From Kamptonema sp. UHCC 0994 (GTDB taxonomy: Bacteria; Cyanobacteriota; Cyanobacteriia; Cyanobacteriales; Microcoleaceae), in NCBI RefSeq assembly GCF_029167235.1, contig NZ_JARFTR010000302.1:1-50331 (forward strand): a DNA stretch of 50,331 nt, given 5' to 3'. The position numbers and the translations under genes were made by a program. Positions 16,005-24,909 of this stretch are shown piece by piece. Numbering within the stretch: the first letter of the stretch is position 1; every line of letters begins with the position of its first letter. The notes beneath the pieces are model-generated. The model did no database searches and had not been told where the DNA came from. It saw only the letters and a list, made by a program, of their open reading frames with translations.

Positions 16005-17347
16005 ATCAAAATAAACTATTTAATCAGACTCGGTGGCGATTAGCTCTCTCAATTGCTGGAGTTATGGGCTTGATTTTAAGCTTATTAGAATTTGGCGTTT
16101 ATAAAGCAATTGCCCATGCTCATTGGGTAGCTTTAGACCGCGAGTTAGAATCTGTAGCAGGAACTTTGCACGACAGCCTAGAACTCAAATTAAAACAGCC
16201 TGGACGTTTAGAGCCTATTGTACATGAGCTTTTACCAAATCTCCGCCTAATTGGGGTTAATAATAGTCAAAAAAATTCTGTATATAATCGCCATATTTTA
16301 AGCGCAATTAATCAAGGTTATTATTATATGCGTTTATTTGATACTGCCGGGAATTTAATTGCGATCGCAGGCACAGATTTTAACCAATTACCACAAACAT
16401 TTAGAACCCAAACGTGGCAAACTATAACTGATACTAAAGGTAATATTTATCATCAAATTTCCGTGTCGCTCCATACTCAATCTCAACAAGATTGGGGCTA
16501 CTTTCAAGTAGGGCGGAGCCTTCAAGACTTCAACAATTATCTTAGTACAGTTAAATGGATTTTACAATTAGGGTTGCCCGCAGCCTTAATCTTGATCGGA
16601 GTTGCTAGTTGGTGGTTAGCCGGATTAGCAATGAAACCTATTTACCAATCCTACCAACAAATCCAACAGTTTACAGCCGATGCCGCCCACGAATTGCGAA
16701 CGCCTTTAGCGGCAACCTTAGCTACAGTAGAATCTGCACTTTTGATGCCTAAATTAGATGAAAAAGAAGCGCGAGAGATGTTGCGAACAGTGGAGCGTCA
16801 AAACCAGCGATTGACTCAGTTAGTTGTTGATTTATTGTTGCTAGCTCGCATGGACAGACAATCTGCATCAGTGCGCCACCAGTTATGTTCTATTAATGAC
16901 ATTGTTAGCGACTTAATAGAGGAATTAGCAGTATTAGCAATTGCCGCTAAAGTTGTACTAAAATCTGAAGTGAGAGTGCATCAGACATTGACTGTTGTTG
17001 GTGATTCTGACCAACTTTATCGCGTAATTTCTAATTTAATTATTAATGCTATTCAATATACTCCCCCGGAGGGGAAAGTAACTGTTATTTTAGATAAAAG
17101 TGACTATTTAGTTATAATTCATGTTCAAGATACAGGTATTGGGATTCCAGCACAAGATCGGAAGCATATTTTTGACCGTTTCTATCGAGTCAATATTTCG
17201 CGCGATCGCAACAGTGGCGGATCGGGATTGGGGTTAGCGATCGCACAAGCTATAGCCTTAGCACATCGCGGTAGCCTGAGCGTACAGAGTCAATTGGGTA
17301 CAGGTAGCACTTTCACCCTACGATTACCATTGCGAGTTAATTTCTAA
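16001..17347 (+). CDS. rppB: Sensor histidine kinase, RppB-like
   Basis: Partner kinase of the upstream regulator (448 aa). Transmembrane helices at about 14-33 and 186-210 flank a sensor domain of about 150 residues that would be periplasmic. The phosphoacceptor is H230 in DAAHELRTPL. The ATP-binding domain has NLIINAIQYTP (N box), DTGIGIP (G1), and GGSGLGLAIAQ (G2). I chose ATG 16001, which overlaps the rppA stop as ATGA; the frame extends 20 codons upstream into rppA but those residues (Arg and Cys rich) are not kinase-like. What it senses is not shown; the neighbouring Met/His-rich protein points to a metal. Confidence 0.87.
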   Translation: MNQNKLFNQTRWRLALSIAGVMGLILSLLEFGVYKAIAHAHWVALDRELESVAGTLHDSLELKLKQPGRLEPIVHELLPNLRLIGVNNSQKNSVYNRHILSAINQGYYYMRLFDTAGNLIAIAGTDFNQLPQTFRTQTWQTITDTKGNIYHQISVSLHTQSQQDWGYFQVGRSLQDFNNYLSTVKWILQLGLPAALILIGVASWWLAGLAMKPIYQSYQQIQQFTADAAHELRTPLAATLATVESALLMPKLDEKEAREMLRTVERQNQRLTQLVVDLLLLARMDRQSASVRHQLCSINDIVSDLIEELAVLAIAAKVVLKSEVRVHQTLTVVGDSDQLYRVISNLIINAIQYTPPEGKVTVILDKSDYLVIIHVQDTGIGIPAQDRKHIFDRFYRVNISRDRNSGGSGLGLAIAQAIALAHRGSLSVQSQLGTGSTFTLRLPLRVNF

Positions 17348-17370
17348 ATTACCGTAAGTAGGTTGATTTT

Positions 17371-17425
17371 TAGGTAGGTTGTTCCGCTTGTGCGCTTGGG
17401 GGGCTAAAGCCCAACAACCTACCTA
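17371..17425. terminator. Bidirectional hairpin between convergent genes
   Basis: Perfect 13-base arms TAGGTAGGTTGTT (17371-17383) and AACAACCTACCTA (17413-17425) enclose an inner GGGCT/AGCCC hairpin. It lies between rppB (plus) and the pentapeptide gene (minus) and could terminate both. The TAGGTTG... motif also looks like a dispersed palindromic repeat. Confidence 0.65.
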
Positions 17426-17440
17426 ATATCTAACCGATCG

Positions 17441-18157
17441 CTAATTCATCGGCAACTCATTAACACAATATATAACCTCAGTCAACACGCAGGGAAAAGA
17501 ACCAAACCTCGTATCGCGTAAATTTGTACTCTTCAAATCAGTATTCTCACGCAAAGTAAGGTCTATATTTGTACCGCTCAATTGTCCTTGAGGAAGCCTC
17601 GCTTGTGACAAATCTGCATCCTTCAAATTTGTATCCCGTAGATCGGTATAAGTTAAGTTAGCCCCACTTAAATTAGCCCTTTCTAAATTCACTCTAAACA
17701 AAAAAGCCCTTCTCAAATCCGTATTCGATAAATTAGCTCCACTCATCTGAGATTCGCCAAAATTTGCTGTATAAAGTTTTGCATTTTGGAGATTAGCTCT
17801 TGTTAAATTTGCTTTCCCCAAAAAAGCATAGGATAAATCCGCCCCTCGCAAGTCAGCCCCTCCCAGCTTAGCCGCAGATAAATCAGCATTAAATAAGTTA
17901 CTATTCGATAAATTAGCACCCCTCAAATTAGCTCCCATTAACTTAGCTTCATAGAGGTTTGCTCCACTTAAATCCGCTCCTTCCAAATCAGCCTCAAATA
18001 GGTTAGCCTTAAACAAATTAGCATTACTCAAGTCGCAGCCAACACAGCTCCTAGTTTCCAGCAATTGTCTAACGTGCTGTGGATTCTCCGCCTTGACAGC
18101 ACTTGCTATAGAAAGTGGTGCTAAAATCCCGACCATTGCCAATGCTGTAAGCTTCAT
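17441..18157 (-). CDS. Secreted pentapeptide-repeat protein
   Basis: A 238-aa protein with a signal peptide (MKLTALAMVGILAPLSIASA, cleavage near AVKA, residues 21-24). From residue 41 to about 200 almost every fifth residue is Leu or Phe in the A(D/N)LXX pattern, about 30 repeats, which folds as a right-handed quadrilateral beta-helix. Two cysteines (C38, C41, in CVGC) precede the repeats and two more (near CVLTEVIYC) follow, possibly capping disulfides. Such proteins are abundant in cyanobacteria and mostly of unknown function; the export signal places this one in the periplasm or thylakoid lumen. Confidence 0.88.
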   Translation of the reverse strand: MKLTALAMVGILAPLSIASAVKAENPQHVRQLLETRSCVGCDLSNANLFKANLFEADLEGADLSGANLYEAKLMGANLRGANLSNSNLFNADLSAAKLGGADLRGADLSYAFLGKANLTRANLQNAKLYTANFGESQMSGANLSNTDLRRAFLFRVNLERANLSGANLTYTDLRDTNLKDADLSQARLPQGQLSGTNIDLTLRENTDLKSTNLRDTRFGSFPCVLTEVIYCVNELPMN

Positions 18158-18177
18158 AAGCGATAACCTCTATTAGA

Positions 18178-18759
18178 CTACCAAATCTCACTCAACTCTA
18201 ACACAAATCCCGGCAATATCGGCTCACCGCTAACCGTCGCCGGATTATCTAAACATTCCTCTGGAACTTCGGGACGGTAAATATAAACTTTTCGCTGTTT
18301 TCTGTCAATCAATAGACCCAGTTTTACTCCTTCCTTAATATACTCCTGCATCTTTTCCTTAAGCAATTTCAAACTATCGCTAGGCGACCTTAATTCAATT
18401 ACAAAATCAGGACAAATCGGTGCAAATCTATCTTTTTCTTCAGGCGATAAAGCATTCCACCTTTCTAACTTAATCCAAGAAACATCAGGTGAAAGAGTTT
18501 GTCCCGAAGGAAAGGTAAATCCTGTACTAGAATCAAAAGTAATGCCAGTTTTATCTTTCTTTGTCCATATCCACAACTGACCAAATAGATCGCCATTACG
18601 ATTTCCCGTTTCCGAACCAGTGGGCGGCATAATAATCACATCTCCTGTTTTAGTCCGTTCAATGCGTAAATCTTGATTAATTTGGCAGAAGTCAAAAAAC
18701 TGTTCGTCAGTCATCTGAAAAGTCGAGGGCATTTTCACAACTAAAGTCGATAAAGTCAT
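18178..18759 (-). CDS. Uma2-family (DUF820) putative endonuclease
   Basis: A 193-aa member of the Uma2/DUF820 family, a PD-(D/E)XK-type fold expanded in cyanobacteria. Visible features are MTDEQFFDFCQIN near the start, the central SPDVSWI (first acidic residue) and PDFVIELRSPSD (E of the E-x-K-like site), and IDRKQRKVYIYRP after it. Activity and biological role of the family are poorly known. I chose ATG 18759, which has GGAG 11 bases upstream; the frame continues to an ATG at 18792 within the GGGCGG hairpin region, which is less likely. It lies downstream of pgk on the same strand. Confidence 0.82.
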   Translation of the reverse strand: MTLSTLVVKMPSTFQMTDEQFFDFCQINQDLRIERTKTGDVIIMPPTGSETGNRNGDLFGQLWIWTKKDKTGITFDSSTGFTFPSGQTLSPDVSWIKLERWNALSPEEKDRFAPICPDFVIELRSPSDSLKLLKEKMQEYIKEGVKLGLLIDRKQRKVYIYRPEVPEECLDNPATVSGEPILPGFVLELSEIW

Positions 18760-18782
18760 AGTTTTTTTTGCTCCAAATAGTA

Positions 18783-18801
18783 GGGCGGACAAAGCCCGCC
18801 C
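18783..18801 (-). terminator. Hairpin after pgk
   Basis: GGGCGG (18783-18788) pairs with CCGCCC (18796-18801) just downstream of pgk and upstream of the Uma2 gene. Only a weak T-run follows on the minus strand, so it may attenuate rather than end transcription. Confidence 0.4.
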
Positions 18802-18811
18802 AAACTCAAAA

Positions 18812-20011
18812 TTAAGCCTCGTCTAAAGCTGCAATTCCTGGCAATTCCTTACCTTCCAACAACTCCAAACTTGCACCGCCACCCGTTGAAATGTGGCTCA
18901 TTTCTGCGCCCAAATTCAACATTTCCACAGCAGCAACCGAGTCACCGCCGCCGATAATAGTGCTAGTACCAGTCTTAGTCAAACCAGCAAGAGTTCGCGC
19001 GATCCCTTCCGTTCCCGCAGCAAATTTTTCCATCTCAAATACGCCCATCGGCCCATTCCAGATTACCGTCTTGCAATCCGCCAAAGCATCTTGGAAAGTC
19101 TTGACTGAATCCGGGCCAATATCTAAACCCATCCAACCATCAGGAATCTCCTCAACACTGACAATTTGAGTATTAGCATCAGCCGCAAACTTATCAGCAA
19201 CTACGACATCCGTAGGCAATAAGAAAGTAACACCGCGTTCCTTCGCCTTAGCTTCCAAAGACTTAGCTAATTCTAGCTTGTCATCTTCCACCAAAGACTT
19301 ACCAACATTCAAACCACGAGCCTTATAAAAAGTGAAAACCATGCCGCCGCCTAAGATCAACTTGTCGCATTTTTCTAGCAGCTTTTCAATCACACCAATC
19401 TTACTCGAAACCTTAGAACCGCCGATAATAGCAGCCAAAGGACGTTGAGGATTTTCGATCGCACCTTGCAGGTATTCCAGCTCTTTCTCAATCAACTTTC
19501 CGGCCACAGAAGGACTCAGATATTTAGTCACACCCTCCGTTGAAGCATGGGCGCGGTGAGCCGTGCCAAAAGCATCATTTACGTACAAATCCGCAACAGA
19601 AGCTAACTTTTTAGCAAATTCCGGGTCATTCGCCTCTTCCTCTGGATAGAAACGGACATTTTCCAGCAAAATTACATCACCATTTTGCATCGCCCCCACC
19701 ACCGCAGTGACTTCTTCACCAATACAGTCACTAGGCTTTTTAACCTCTTTTCCCAGCAATTCCGAGAGACGCGCCGCCACAGGAGTCAAGCGCAGCTTAT
19801 CACTCACGCCCTTGGGACGACCGAAGTGGCTACAGAGAATCACTTTAGCGCCTTTAGAAGTTAAATCCTCAATCGTGGGCAGAGCAGCCCGGATACGAGT
19901 ATCATCTGTGATGTTGCCGTTGTCGAGCGGCACATTAAAGTCAGCCCGCACGAGTACCCGTTTGCCGGATAAATCTGATGCTGATAAATTTGCTAGAGTC
20001 TTTTTTGTCAC
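18812..20011 (-). CDS. pgk: Phosphoglycerate kinase
   Basis: Transfers phosphate between 1,3-bisphosphoglycerate and ADP; in a cyanobacterium it works both in glycolysis and, in reverse, in the Calvin cycle. The 399-aa length is standard. Signatures include [12 protein letters not shown] (19-30), SHFGRPKG (62-69), [11 protein letters not shown] (hinge) and the nucleotide-binding GGGDSVAA near 360. It starts with GTG at 20011, supported by GGAGG 8 bases upstream. It is divergent from the universal stress protein gene. Confidence 0.97.
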   Translation of the reverse strand: MTKKTLANLSASDLSGKRVLVRADFNVPLDNGNITDDTRIRAALPTIEDLTSKGAKVILCSHFGRPKGVSDKLRLTPVAARLSELLGKEVKKPSDCIGEEVTAVVGAMQNGDVILLENVRFYPEEEANDPEFAKKLASVADLYVNDAFGTAHRAHASTEGVTKYLSPSVAGKLIEKELEYLQGAIENPQRPLAAIIGGSKVSSKIGVIEKLLEKCDKLILGGGMVFTFYKARGLNVGKSLVEDDKLELAKSLEAKAKERGVTFLLPTDVVVADKFAADANTQIVSVEEIPDGWMGLDIGPDSVKTFQDALADCKTVIWNGPMGVFEMEKFAAGTEGIARTLAGLTKTGTSTIIGGGDSVAAVEMLNLGAEMSHISTGGGASLELLEGKELPGIAALDEA

Positions 20012-20198
20012 AGGATCACCCTCCTTTAAGTGTGTTTTTGTCTAATTTCCTTTGAATCAGGCCGGCGCGGGTCACTCGCACGCTTGGCCCCTGACGCGAT
20101 TCCTCGCGTCTAGTCAAACAAACAGGCAGATGGAGCAAGCTCCACTGACTGGTTCACCGTAAACATTTTATCGAAGTCCGCGTCTTGGAGATGCGATC

Positions 20199-20612
20199 AT
20201 GTTTAAGACTGTTTTATTTCCTGTCGATCAAAGCCGAGAAGCCCGCGAAGCTGCTGAAATGGTTGTTCACATTGTGAAAAACTACAGCTCTCGCTTGATT
20301 ATCCTGTCGGTGGTGGAAGCGCCCGCACCGGAGGGGGAATCCTCAGCCCCTGAGAAGATGACTTCTGCGGATGCAGTAGCCCAACTGCTTAAGAGCGCTC
20401 AATCTATGTTTGCACAGCAGGGGATCGAAGCCGAAACTATCGAGCGCGAAGGCAAGCCTGCTTTCACGATCTGTGATGTGGCCGATGAGATTGGGGCGGA
20501 TTTAATTGTAATGGGCTGTCGGGGAGTCGGTTTAACTGAAGAGGGGGCGGCAGATAGTGTCACCAATCGGGTGATTAATCTCTCTCCCTGTCCGATTTTG
20601 ATTGTTCCCTAG
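20199..20612 (+). CDS. Universal stress protein (UspA family)
   Basis: A 137-aa single-domain Usp protein. It begins with the typical MFKTVLFPVDQS strand-loop, and near the end has DLIVMGCRGVG and SVTNRVINLSPCPILIVP. The ATP-binding pattern G-2X-G-9X-G-(S/T) is altered at its end (EGAADSVTNR, with D where G is usual), so ATP binding is uncertain. It is divergent from pgk across 187 bases that include a TGGAGC/GCTCCA hairpin. A heptamer array follows 4 bases after the stop. Confidence 0.9.
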   Translation: MFKTVLFPVDQSREAREAAEMVVHIVKNYSSRLIILSVVEAPAPEGESSAPEKMTSADAVAQLLKSAQSMFAQQGIEAETIEREGKPAFTICDVADEIGADLIVMGCRGVGLTEEGAADSVTNRVINLSPCPILIVP

Positions 20613-20616
20613 CATT

Positions 20617-20671
20617 GTTAACGGTTAACGGTTAACGGTTAACTGTTAACGGTTAACGGTTAACTGTTAAT
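20617..20671. repeat. Heptamer (GTTAACG/GTTAACT) array
   Basis: Seven to eight units of GTTAACG or GTTAACT directly follow the universal stress protein gene. The next 165 bases (to 20838) hold dispersed-repeat-like sequence with HIP1 sites and no gene. Confidence 0.9.
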
Positions 20672-20838
20672 TGCCTGAATAGATATATTTCCCTGTCATT
20701 GTGAGCGTCGTTCAGCAATCTCAATTCTTGGCGATCGCTTCGCGATCCTTGCAATGGCATAAGTAGGTGAACATAAATAACGCTTCTATAACTTGTAAGG
20801 CGATCTCCCCGACAACTATCAAGAAGGTTGCTATCAAA

Positions 20839-20900
20839 CCAACTAACAACTAACAACTAACAATTAACAACTAACAACTAACAACTAACAACTAACAATT
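20839..20900. repeat. Heptamer (AACTAAC) array before ylqF
   Basis: About eight units of AACTAAC/AATTAAC run to 5 bases before the ylqF start codon, leaving no room for a Shine-Dalgarno sequence. Confidence 0.9.
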
Positions 20901-20904
20901 TATT

Positions 20905-21759
20905 ATGAAAATTCAATGGTATCCGGGTCATATTGCTAAGGCTGAGCGGAAACTCAAAGAACAGCTAAAGCGCGTGGATGTGGTGCTAGAAGTCCGAGAT
21001 GCCCGAATTCCTTTGGCTACTCATCATCCTCAAATACCGATTTGGGTGGGCGATAAGGCGCGAGTTTTGGTCATTAACCGCATGGATATGATTTCGCCGC
21101 GAGTGCGAAAAGTCTGGGAAGAATGGTTTGAGGCCCAGGGTGAGATTCCTTATTTTACTAATGCTCAGCATGGTCAGAGTGTCGAGGCGGTGGCGATCGC
21201 GGCGCGGGATGCTGGGGTAAAGTTGAATCAACGGCGGCGCGATCGGGGGATGCTTCCTCGTCCAGTTCGTGCTGTGGCGATCGGCTTCCCCAATGTCGGC
21301 AAATCTGCTTTAATTAATCGGTTATTGGGGCGGCGGGTGGCCGATAGTGCTCGCCGGGCCGGAGTGACGCGATCGCTCCAATGGATTCGCATTTCTGATG
21401 AAATTGAATTACTAGACGCTCCAGGGGTAATTCCGACTAGAATTGAGAATCAAGAGGACGCTGAGAAATTAGCCATTTGTGAAGATATAGGCGAGGCTGC
21501 TTATGATAATCAGGGTATAGCAGCAGCGATGGTCGATCTATTAACATATCTTGAGGCTACCAGTGATGGTTTGATATCCGCATCTGTTTTAAAGTCTCGC
21601 TATGAATTAGACTCTACATCCGTTAATGGTGAAAGCTATTTGCATGAGGTAGCAAAACTGCGTTATAAGGGAGATGTCGAGCGTACAGCGCGGAAGATGT
21701 TAAATGATTTTCGGACAGGTGTTTTAGGTCAGCTTGCTTTGGAATTGCCGCCCAATTGA
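20905..21759 (+). CDS. ylqF: Ribosome biogenesis GTPase YlqF
   Basis: Circularly permuted GTPase that acts in late assembly of the 50S subunit (YlqF/RbgA family). The motif order is permuted as expected: G4 NRMD (near 53), then G1 GFPNVGKSALIN (near 129), then G3 DAPG (near 171). The N-terminal QWYPGHIAKA is a family signature. The 284-aa length is typical. Its start codon is preceded by a heptamer array rather than a Shine-Dalgarno. It lies 2.3 kb upstream of the ribosomal-protein cluster, a fitting but not operonic position. Confidence 0.93.
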   Translation: MKIQWYPGHIAKAERKLKEQLKRVDVVLEVRDARIPLATHHPQIPIWVGDKARVLVINRMDMISPRVRKVWEEWFEAQGEIPYFTNAQHGQSVEAVAIAARDAGVKLNQRRRDRGMLPRPVRAVAIGFPNVGKSALINRLLGRRVADSARRAGVTRSLQWIRISDEIELLDAPGVIPTRIENQEDAEKLAICEDIGEAAYDNQGIAAAMVDLLTYLEATSDGLISASVLKSRYELDSTSVNGESYLHEVAKLRYKGDVERTARKMLNDFRTGVLGQLALELPPN

Positions 21760-21926
21760 ATTGAAGATTATCCTGATTGTAAAAGGGAGATAAATTTAAT
21801 CATCTCAAACGACTGGAGTTCCAAATATGCACGGCCGCGATCTTTCTATGAGTAGTTATAGATTTATAAATTACATCCTTAGCATTAACCGTTATAACTA
21901 GCACTTTTGCTGCTGAATTTGATATT

Positions 21927-23549
21927 ATGGATGACCTCAAACTAAAACTGCAAATAGATGGTCTAATAGAAAAAACAGTAGCGGTAAACCGCGATGATTA
22001 TATCGTTGGTCGCTTGCCAGAATGCGATTTACAAGTACCATTTGCAGATATTTCTCGCCGCCACACCCGTTTTTATAAAACAGCTTCAGGGGAATGGCTA
22101 GTAGAAGATATGGGCAGCAAAAATGGAACTAGATTGAATGATGTCCAGATTACCTATCCTCAAAAACTCAATCAGGGTGACAATGTAAATTTGGGACATA
22201 ATATTAGCATAATTGTTGTTTTAGATAGTCGCCCCCAACCCCATCCTCCAGAAATAGGAAGTCTGGGGGAAGGAATGACAATTCTAGTTAAGGCTAAAGA
22301 ACTGCAAGAACAGTGGATAGAACCGGATACAAAAATTGAAAATATCAGCAATTACCGACAAGCTATAGACCGCCTTAAATACTTGGTAGATATTGCTAAG
22401 TTTCTGAACAGTGCTGAATCTATAGAAGCTATTTTTTCCCAGGTGCAGGAAGTTGTATTCCGCGATAATAAAAATATTGAACGGTTGGCACTATTAATTG
22501 ATGTTACTGGTACTGGGAAACTAGAAGTAGTTAATGCTGCTGCTAAAACCCTTGCTGAACAAGAAGAGATGCCTGCCGATGGTAGTTGGATTAGCCGTAC
22601 AATTTGTCAAAAAGTATTTGCAGAGCAAGTTGCTATTAAAACTGCTGACGCTCAGATGGACGAACGTTTTGAAGAAGAGATGAGTATTATTGTTAAAGGG
22701 ATTCGTAGCGCGATCGCAGTCCCTTTATGGAACGAACATAAAGTTTTTGGTGTACTTTACGGACACGCTCAATTGTCTTCTGAGGAATGGCAAAGGGGAG
22801 GTGATGAAGACCTGAGCTTTTTTTCGGCTTTAGGCAATTTGGTAGCTTCCAGCGTGCAGCGGTGGCTGTTAGCACAGAAACTCAGAAGCGAAGAAACAAT
22901 GCGACAAAGATTAGAGCGATATCATTCTCCAGCAGTGGTACAACAGTTAATAGCAGCTTCGGCACTTGTAGACGATCGCTTACCGCCAGTAGAGCGCGAA
23001 ATTAGCATTTTGTTTGCTGATATTGTTGGCTTTACTGCCATGTCAGAACGCTTAAGTCCAGCAGAAGTTGCCAAATTACTCAATAATTTTTTCGAGGAAA
23101 TGCTACGGGAAGTTTTTGCTGCTGGCGGAACTTTAGATAAATTTATTGGAGATTGTATTATGGCATTTTTTGGCGCTCCTGAACCGCAGTTAGATCATGC
23201 TGAAAGAGCTGTAGAAGCTGCTGTAGGAATGTTAGAGCGCTTAGATGAACTTAATGCCAGCGGTACTTTAGGTGAACCTCTACAACTTCGCATTTCTATT
23301 AATAGCGGTAAGGCTGTTGTTGGCGATGTCGGTAGTATTAAAAGGGTAGATTATACAGTATTGGGTTCGACGATTAACCTCGCCTCTCGCATGGAAAAAG
23401 TTTGTCCTCCAGGAGAATGTGTGGTAAGTGAAAATACTTATGCTATGTTGCGATCGCGCGAAGGTTTTGAATCGATCGGAGACTTCCGTTTTAAAGGTAT
23501 TGACAGACCAGTAGTAGTATATCAAACCAAGAGACATGAAAATTCTTGA
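21927..23549 (+). CDS. FHA-GAF-class III adenylate/guanylate cyclase
   Basis: A 540-aa soluble signalling protein. FHA domain at about 20-95 (GRLPECDLQV, ISRRH, SKNGT), which binds phosphothreonine and so may link it to Ser/Thr kinases. GAF domain at about 155-320. Class III cyclase domain at about 355-535: ILFADIVGFTAMSE carries the first metal Asp, KFIGDCIMAFFG the second with the substrate lysine, and VDYTVLGSTINLASRM the catalytic Asn/Arg. K with T in DYT fits adenylate-cyclase type IIIb; this is inference. The phosphoprotein partner and GAF ligand are unknown. Confidence 0.93.
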   Translation: MDDLKLKLQIDGLIEKTVAVNRDDYIVGRLPECDLQVPFADISRRHTRFYKTASGEWLVEDMGSKNGTRLNDVQITYPQKLNQGDNVNLGHNISIIVVLDSRPQPHPPEIGSLGEGMTILVKAKELQEQWIEPDTKIENISNYRQAIDRLKYLVDIAKFLNSAESIEAIFSQVQEVVFRDNKNIERLALLIDVTGTGKLEVVNAAAKTLAEQEEMPADGSWISRTICQKVFAEQVAIKTADAQMDERFEEEMSIIVKGIRSAIAVPLWNEHKVFGVLYGHAQLSSEEWQRGGDEDLSFFSALGNLVASSVQRWLLAQKLRSEETMRQRLERYHSPAVVQQLIAASALVDDRLPPVEREISILFADIVGFTAMSERLSPAEVAKLLNNFFEEMLREVFAAGGTLDKFIGDCIMAFFGAPEPQLDHAERAVEAAVGMLERLDELNASGTLGEPLQLRISINSGKAVVGDVGSIKRVDYTVLGSTINLASRMEKVCPPGECVVSENTYAMLRSREGFESIGDFRFKGIDRPVVVYQTKRHENS

Positions 23550-23550
23550 G

Positions 23551-23642
23551 CAGGACTTACGCAAAATCGCAGCAGTACGACCTCCTGGTAGTCAAAGAAC
23601 CACGCCTGTTAGGGACGTTAGGTAGGTAATGCGTAAGTCCTG
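23551..23642. repeat. MITE-like element with CAGGACTTACGCA ends
   Basis: CAGGACTTACGCA (23551-23563) is perfectly inverted at 23630-23642 (TGCGTAAGTCCTG). The 92-base element has no gene. Almost the same termini (AGGACTTACG) bound a second element at 42638-42758, so this is a dispersed family. Confidence 0.8.
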
Positions 23643-23686
23643 AGCAAGCAAACATCGCCCCCTTCAAAAAAAGATTTAAAAAAAGC

Positions 23687-23715
23687 TAGACAAAACTTAA
23701 GATCGCCTATATAAT
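23687..23715 (+). promoter_or_regulatory. Sigma70-type promoter of the ribosomal-protein cluster
   Basis: TAGACA (23687-23692), a 17-base spacer, and a perfect TATAAT (23710-23715). It is the best promoter in the intergenic region and points to rplC. Transcription would start near 23722 and leave a leader of about 395 bases. Confidence 0.65.
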
Positions 23716-23721
23716 CAGAAA

Positions 23722-24116
23722 TTGTCGCCAAAAAACAAAAGCTGCCACCTTCCCAGGCGAGTCATAAAGCTCAAAGCCAGGAAAAACAAGCAAACCGGAG
23801 CGAACCAGCTTGCGAGCTAACTCCCAATTGTGAAAGCAGACCAAATTTAGGATACTGAACAGCTTGCTGTTCAAGTCCAGGCACCAACAGACCGCACCGA
23901 AGTAAACCTCGGTCGCAAAACACCTTAAACGTTGCTAGTCTAAAACCTTGCGAGACTTCCATTAAAATTGACCCAAAAACATTAGGGTCAAAAATTTGGT
24001 TGAGTTAATAACTTGTAGAAATATTCTCAGTAATGTATCTACATCAAAGCAAGCGGGCTCGTGGAAAACTACCAGTCCGAAAATGTTGTAATGCGTAAAA
24101 AATAGGGAGACAAACC
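23722..24116 (+). promoter_or_regulatory. Long untranslated leader before rplC
   Basis: No gene is seen. Two hairpins stand out: TGAACAG/CTGTTCA with a CTTG loop (23856-23873) and TTGACCC/GGGTCAA (23968-23991) followed by AAATTT. The length and position recall leaders through which ribosomal protein L4 controls the S10 operon in enterobacteria, but the structure differs and no such control is shown here. AGGGAG at 24103-24108 is the rplC Shine-Dalgarno. Confidence 0.4.
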
Positions 24117-24752
24117 GTGTCTGTCGGTATTCTCGGCACAAAACTAGGCATGACTCAAGTATTTGACGAACAGGGAAGAGCCATTCCCGTCACCGTCATT
24201 CAAGCCGGGCCATGCACAGTAACTCAAATTAAAACAAAACAGACCGATGGCTATATTGCCATCCAAGTCGGTTACGGCGACGTGAAACCAAAGGCCCTTA
24301 ACAAGCCAGAACTAGGACACCTAGCCAAATCAGGAGCAACCCCAGTTCGCCACCTACAAGAATATCGCTTGGAAGATGTCGGTGAATTTCAATTAGGCCA
24401 ACAAGTAAAAGCCGACCTGTTCACACCAGGTCAAATCGTCGATGTCATCGGTACCAGCATCGGTAAAGGCTTTGCCGGCTTCCAAAAACGACATAACTTC
24501 AAACGCGGGCCAATGGCTCACGGTTCCAAAAACCACCGCCAACCAGGTTCCATCGGGCCCGGAACCACACCTGGTCGCGTCTATCCCGGAAAAAGGATGG
24601 CCGGACGTTTAGGTAACGTGCAAATCACCGTCCGCAAACTAACAGTATTGCGAGTAGATACCGAGCGCAACTTATTGCTCATCAAAGGAGCAGTTCCCGG
24701 CAAAGCAGGCGCATTAGTCAATGTAGTCCCTGAGAAAAAAGTAGGTCGGTAA
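24117..24752 (+). CDS. rplC: 50S ribosomal protein L3
   Basis: First gene of the cluster (211 aa). L3 is an early assembly protein binding 23S rRNA near the peptidyl-transferase centre. The start [18 protein letters not shown] and the central loop [14 protein letters not shown]-like stretch (near 140) are diagnostic. GTG start with AGGGAG 8 bases upstream. rpsJ is not in front of it, which is normal in cyanobacteria, where S10 sits with the elongation factor genes. Confidence 0.97.
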   Translation: MSVGILGTKLGMTQVFDEQGRAIPVTVIQAGPCTVTQIKTKQTDGYIAIQVGYGDVKPKALNKPELGHLAKSGATPVRHLQEYRLEDVGEFQLGQQVKADLFTPGQIVDVIGTSIGKGFAGFQKRHNFKRGPMAHGSKNHRQPGSIGPGTTPGRVYPGKRMAGRLGNVQITVRKLTVLRVDTERNLLLIKGAVPGKAGALVNVVPEKKVGR

Positions 24753-24754
24753 TC

Positions 24755-24905
24755 GTTAGTAGTTGGTTGTTAGTAGTTAGTTGTTAGTGGTTAATTGTTA
24801 GCGGTTAGTTGGTTAATTAATTACCAATTGCCAATTACCAATTACCAATTACCAATTGCCAATTACCAATTACCAATTACCAATTACCAATTACCAATTA
24901 CCAAA
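24755..24905. repeat. Two-type heptamer array between rplC and rplD
   Basis: First half is GTTAGTAG/GTTAGTTG-like units; second half is about fourteen units of AATTACC/AATTGCC. The AATTACC part is open in the rplD frame and encodes PITNYQL repeats (from ATG 24856). Confidence 0.93.
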
Positions 24906-24909
24906 AATT

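Noticed and set aside
20653-20856. 67-codon minus-strand frame between the stress protein and ylqF genes.
   Set aside because: It consists of repeat-like sequence and part of a heptamer array; no protein family features.
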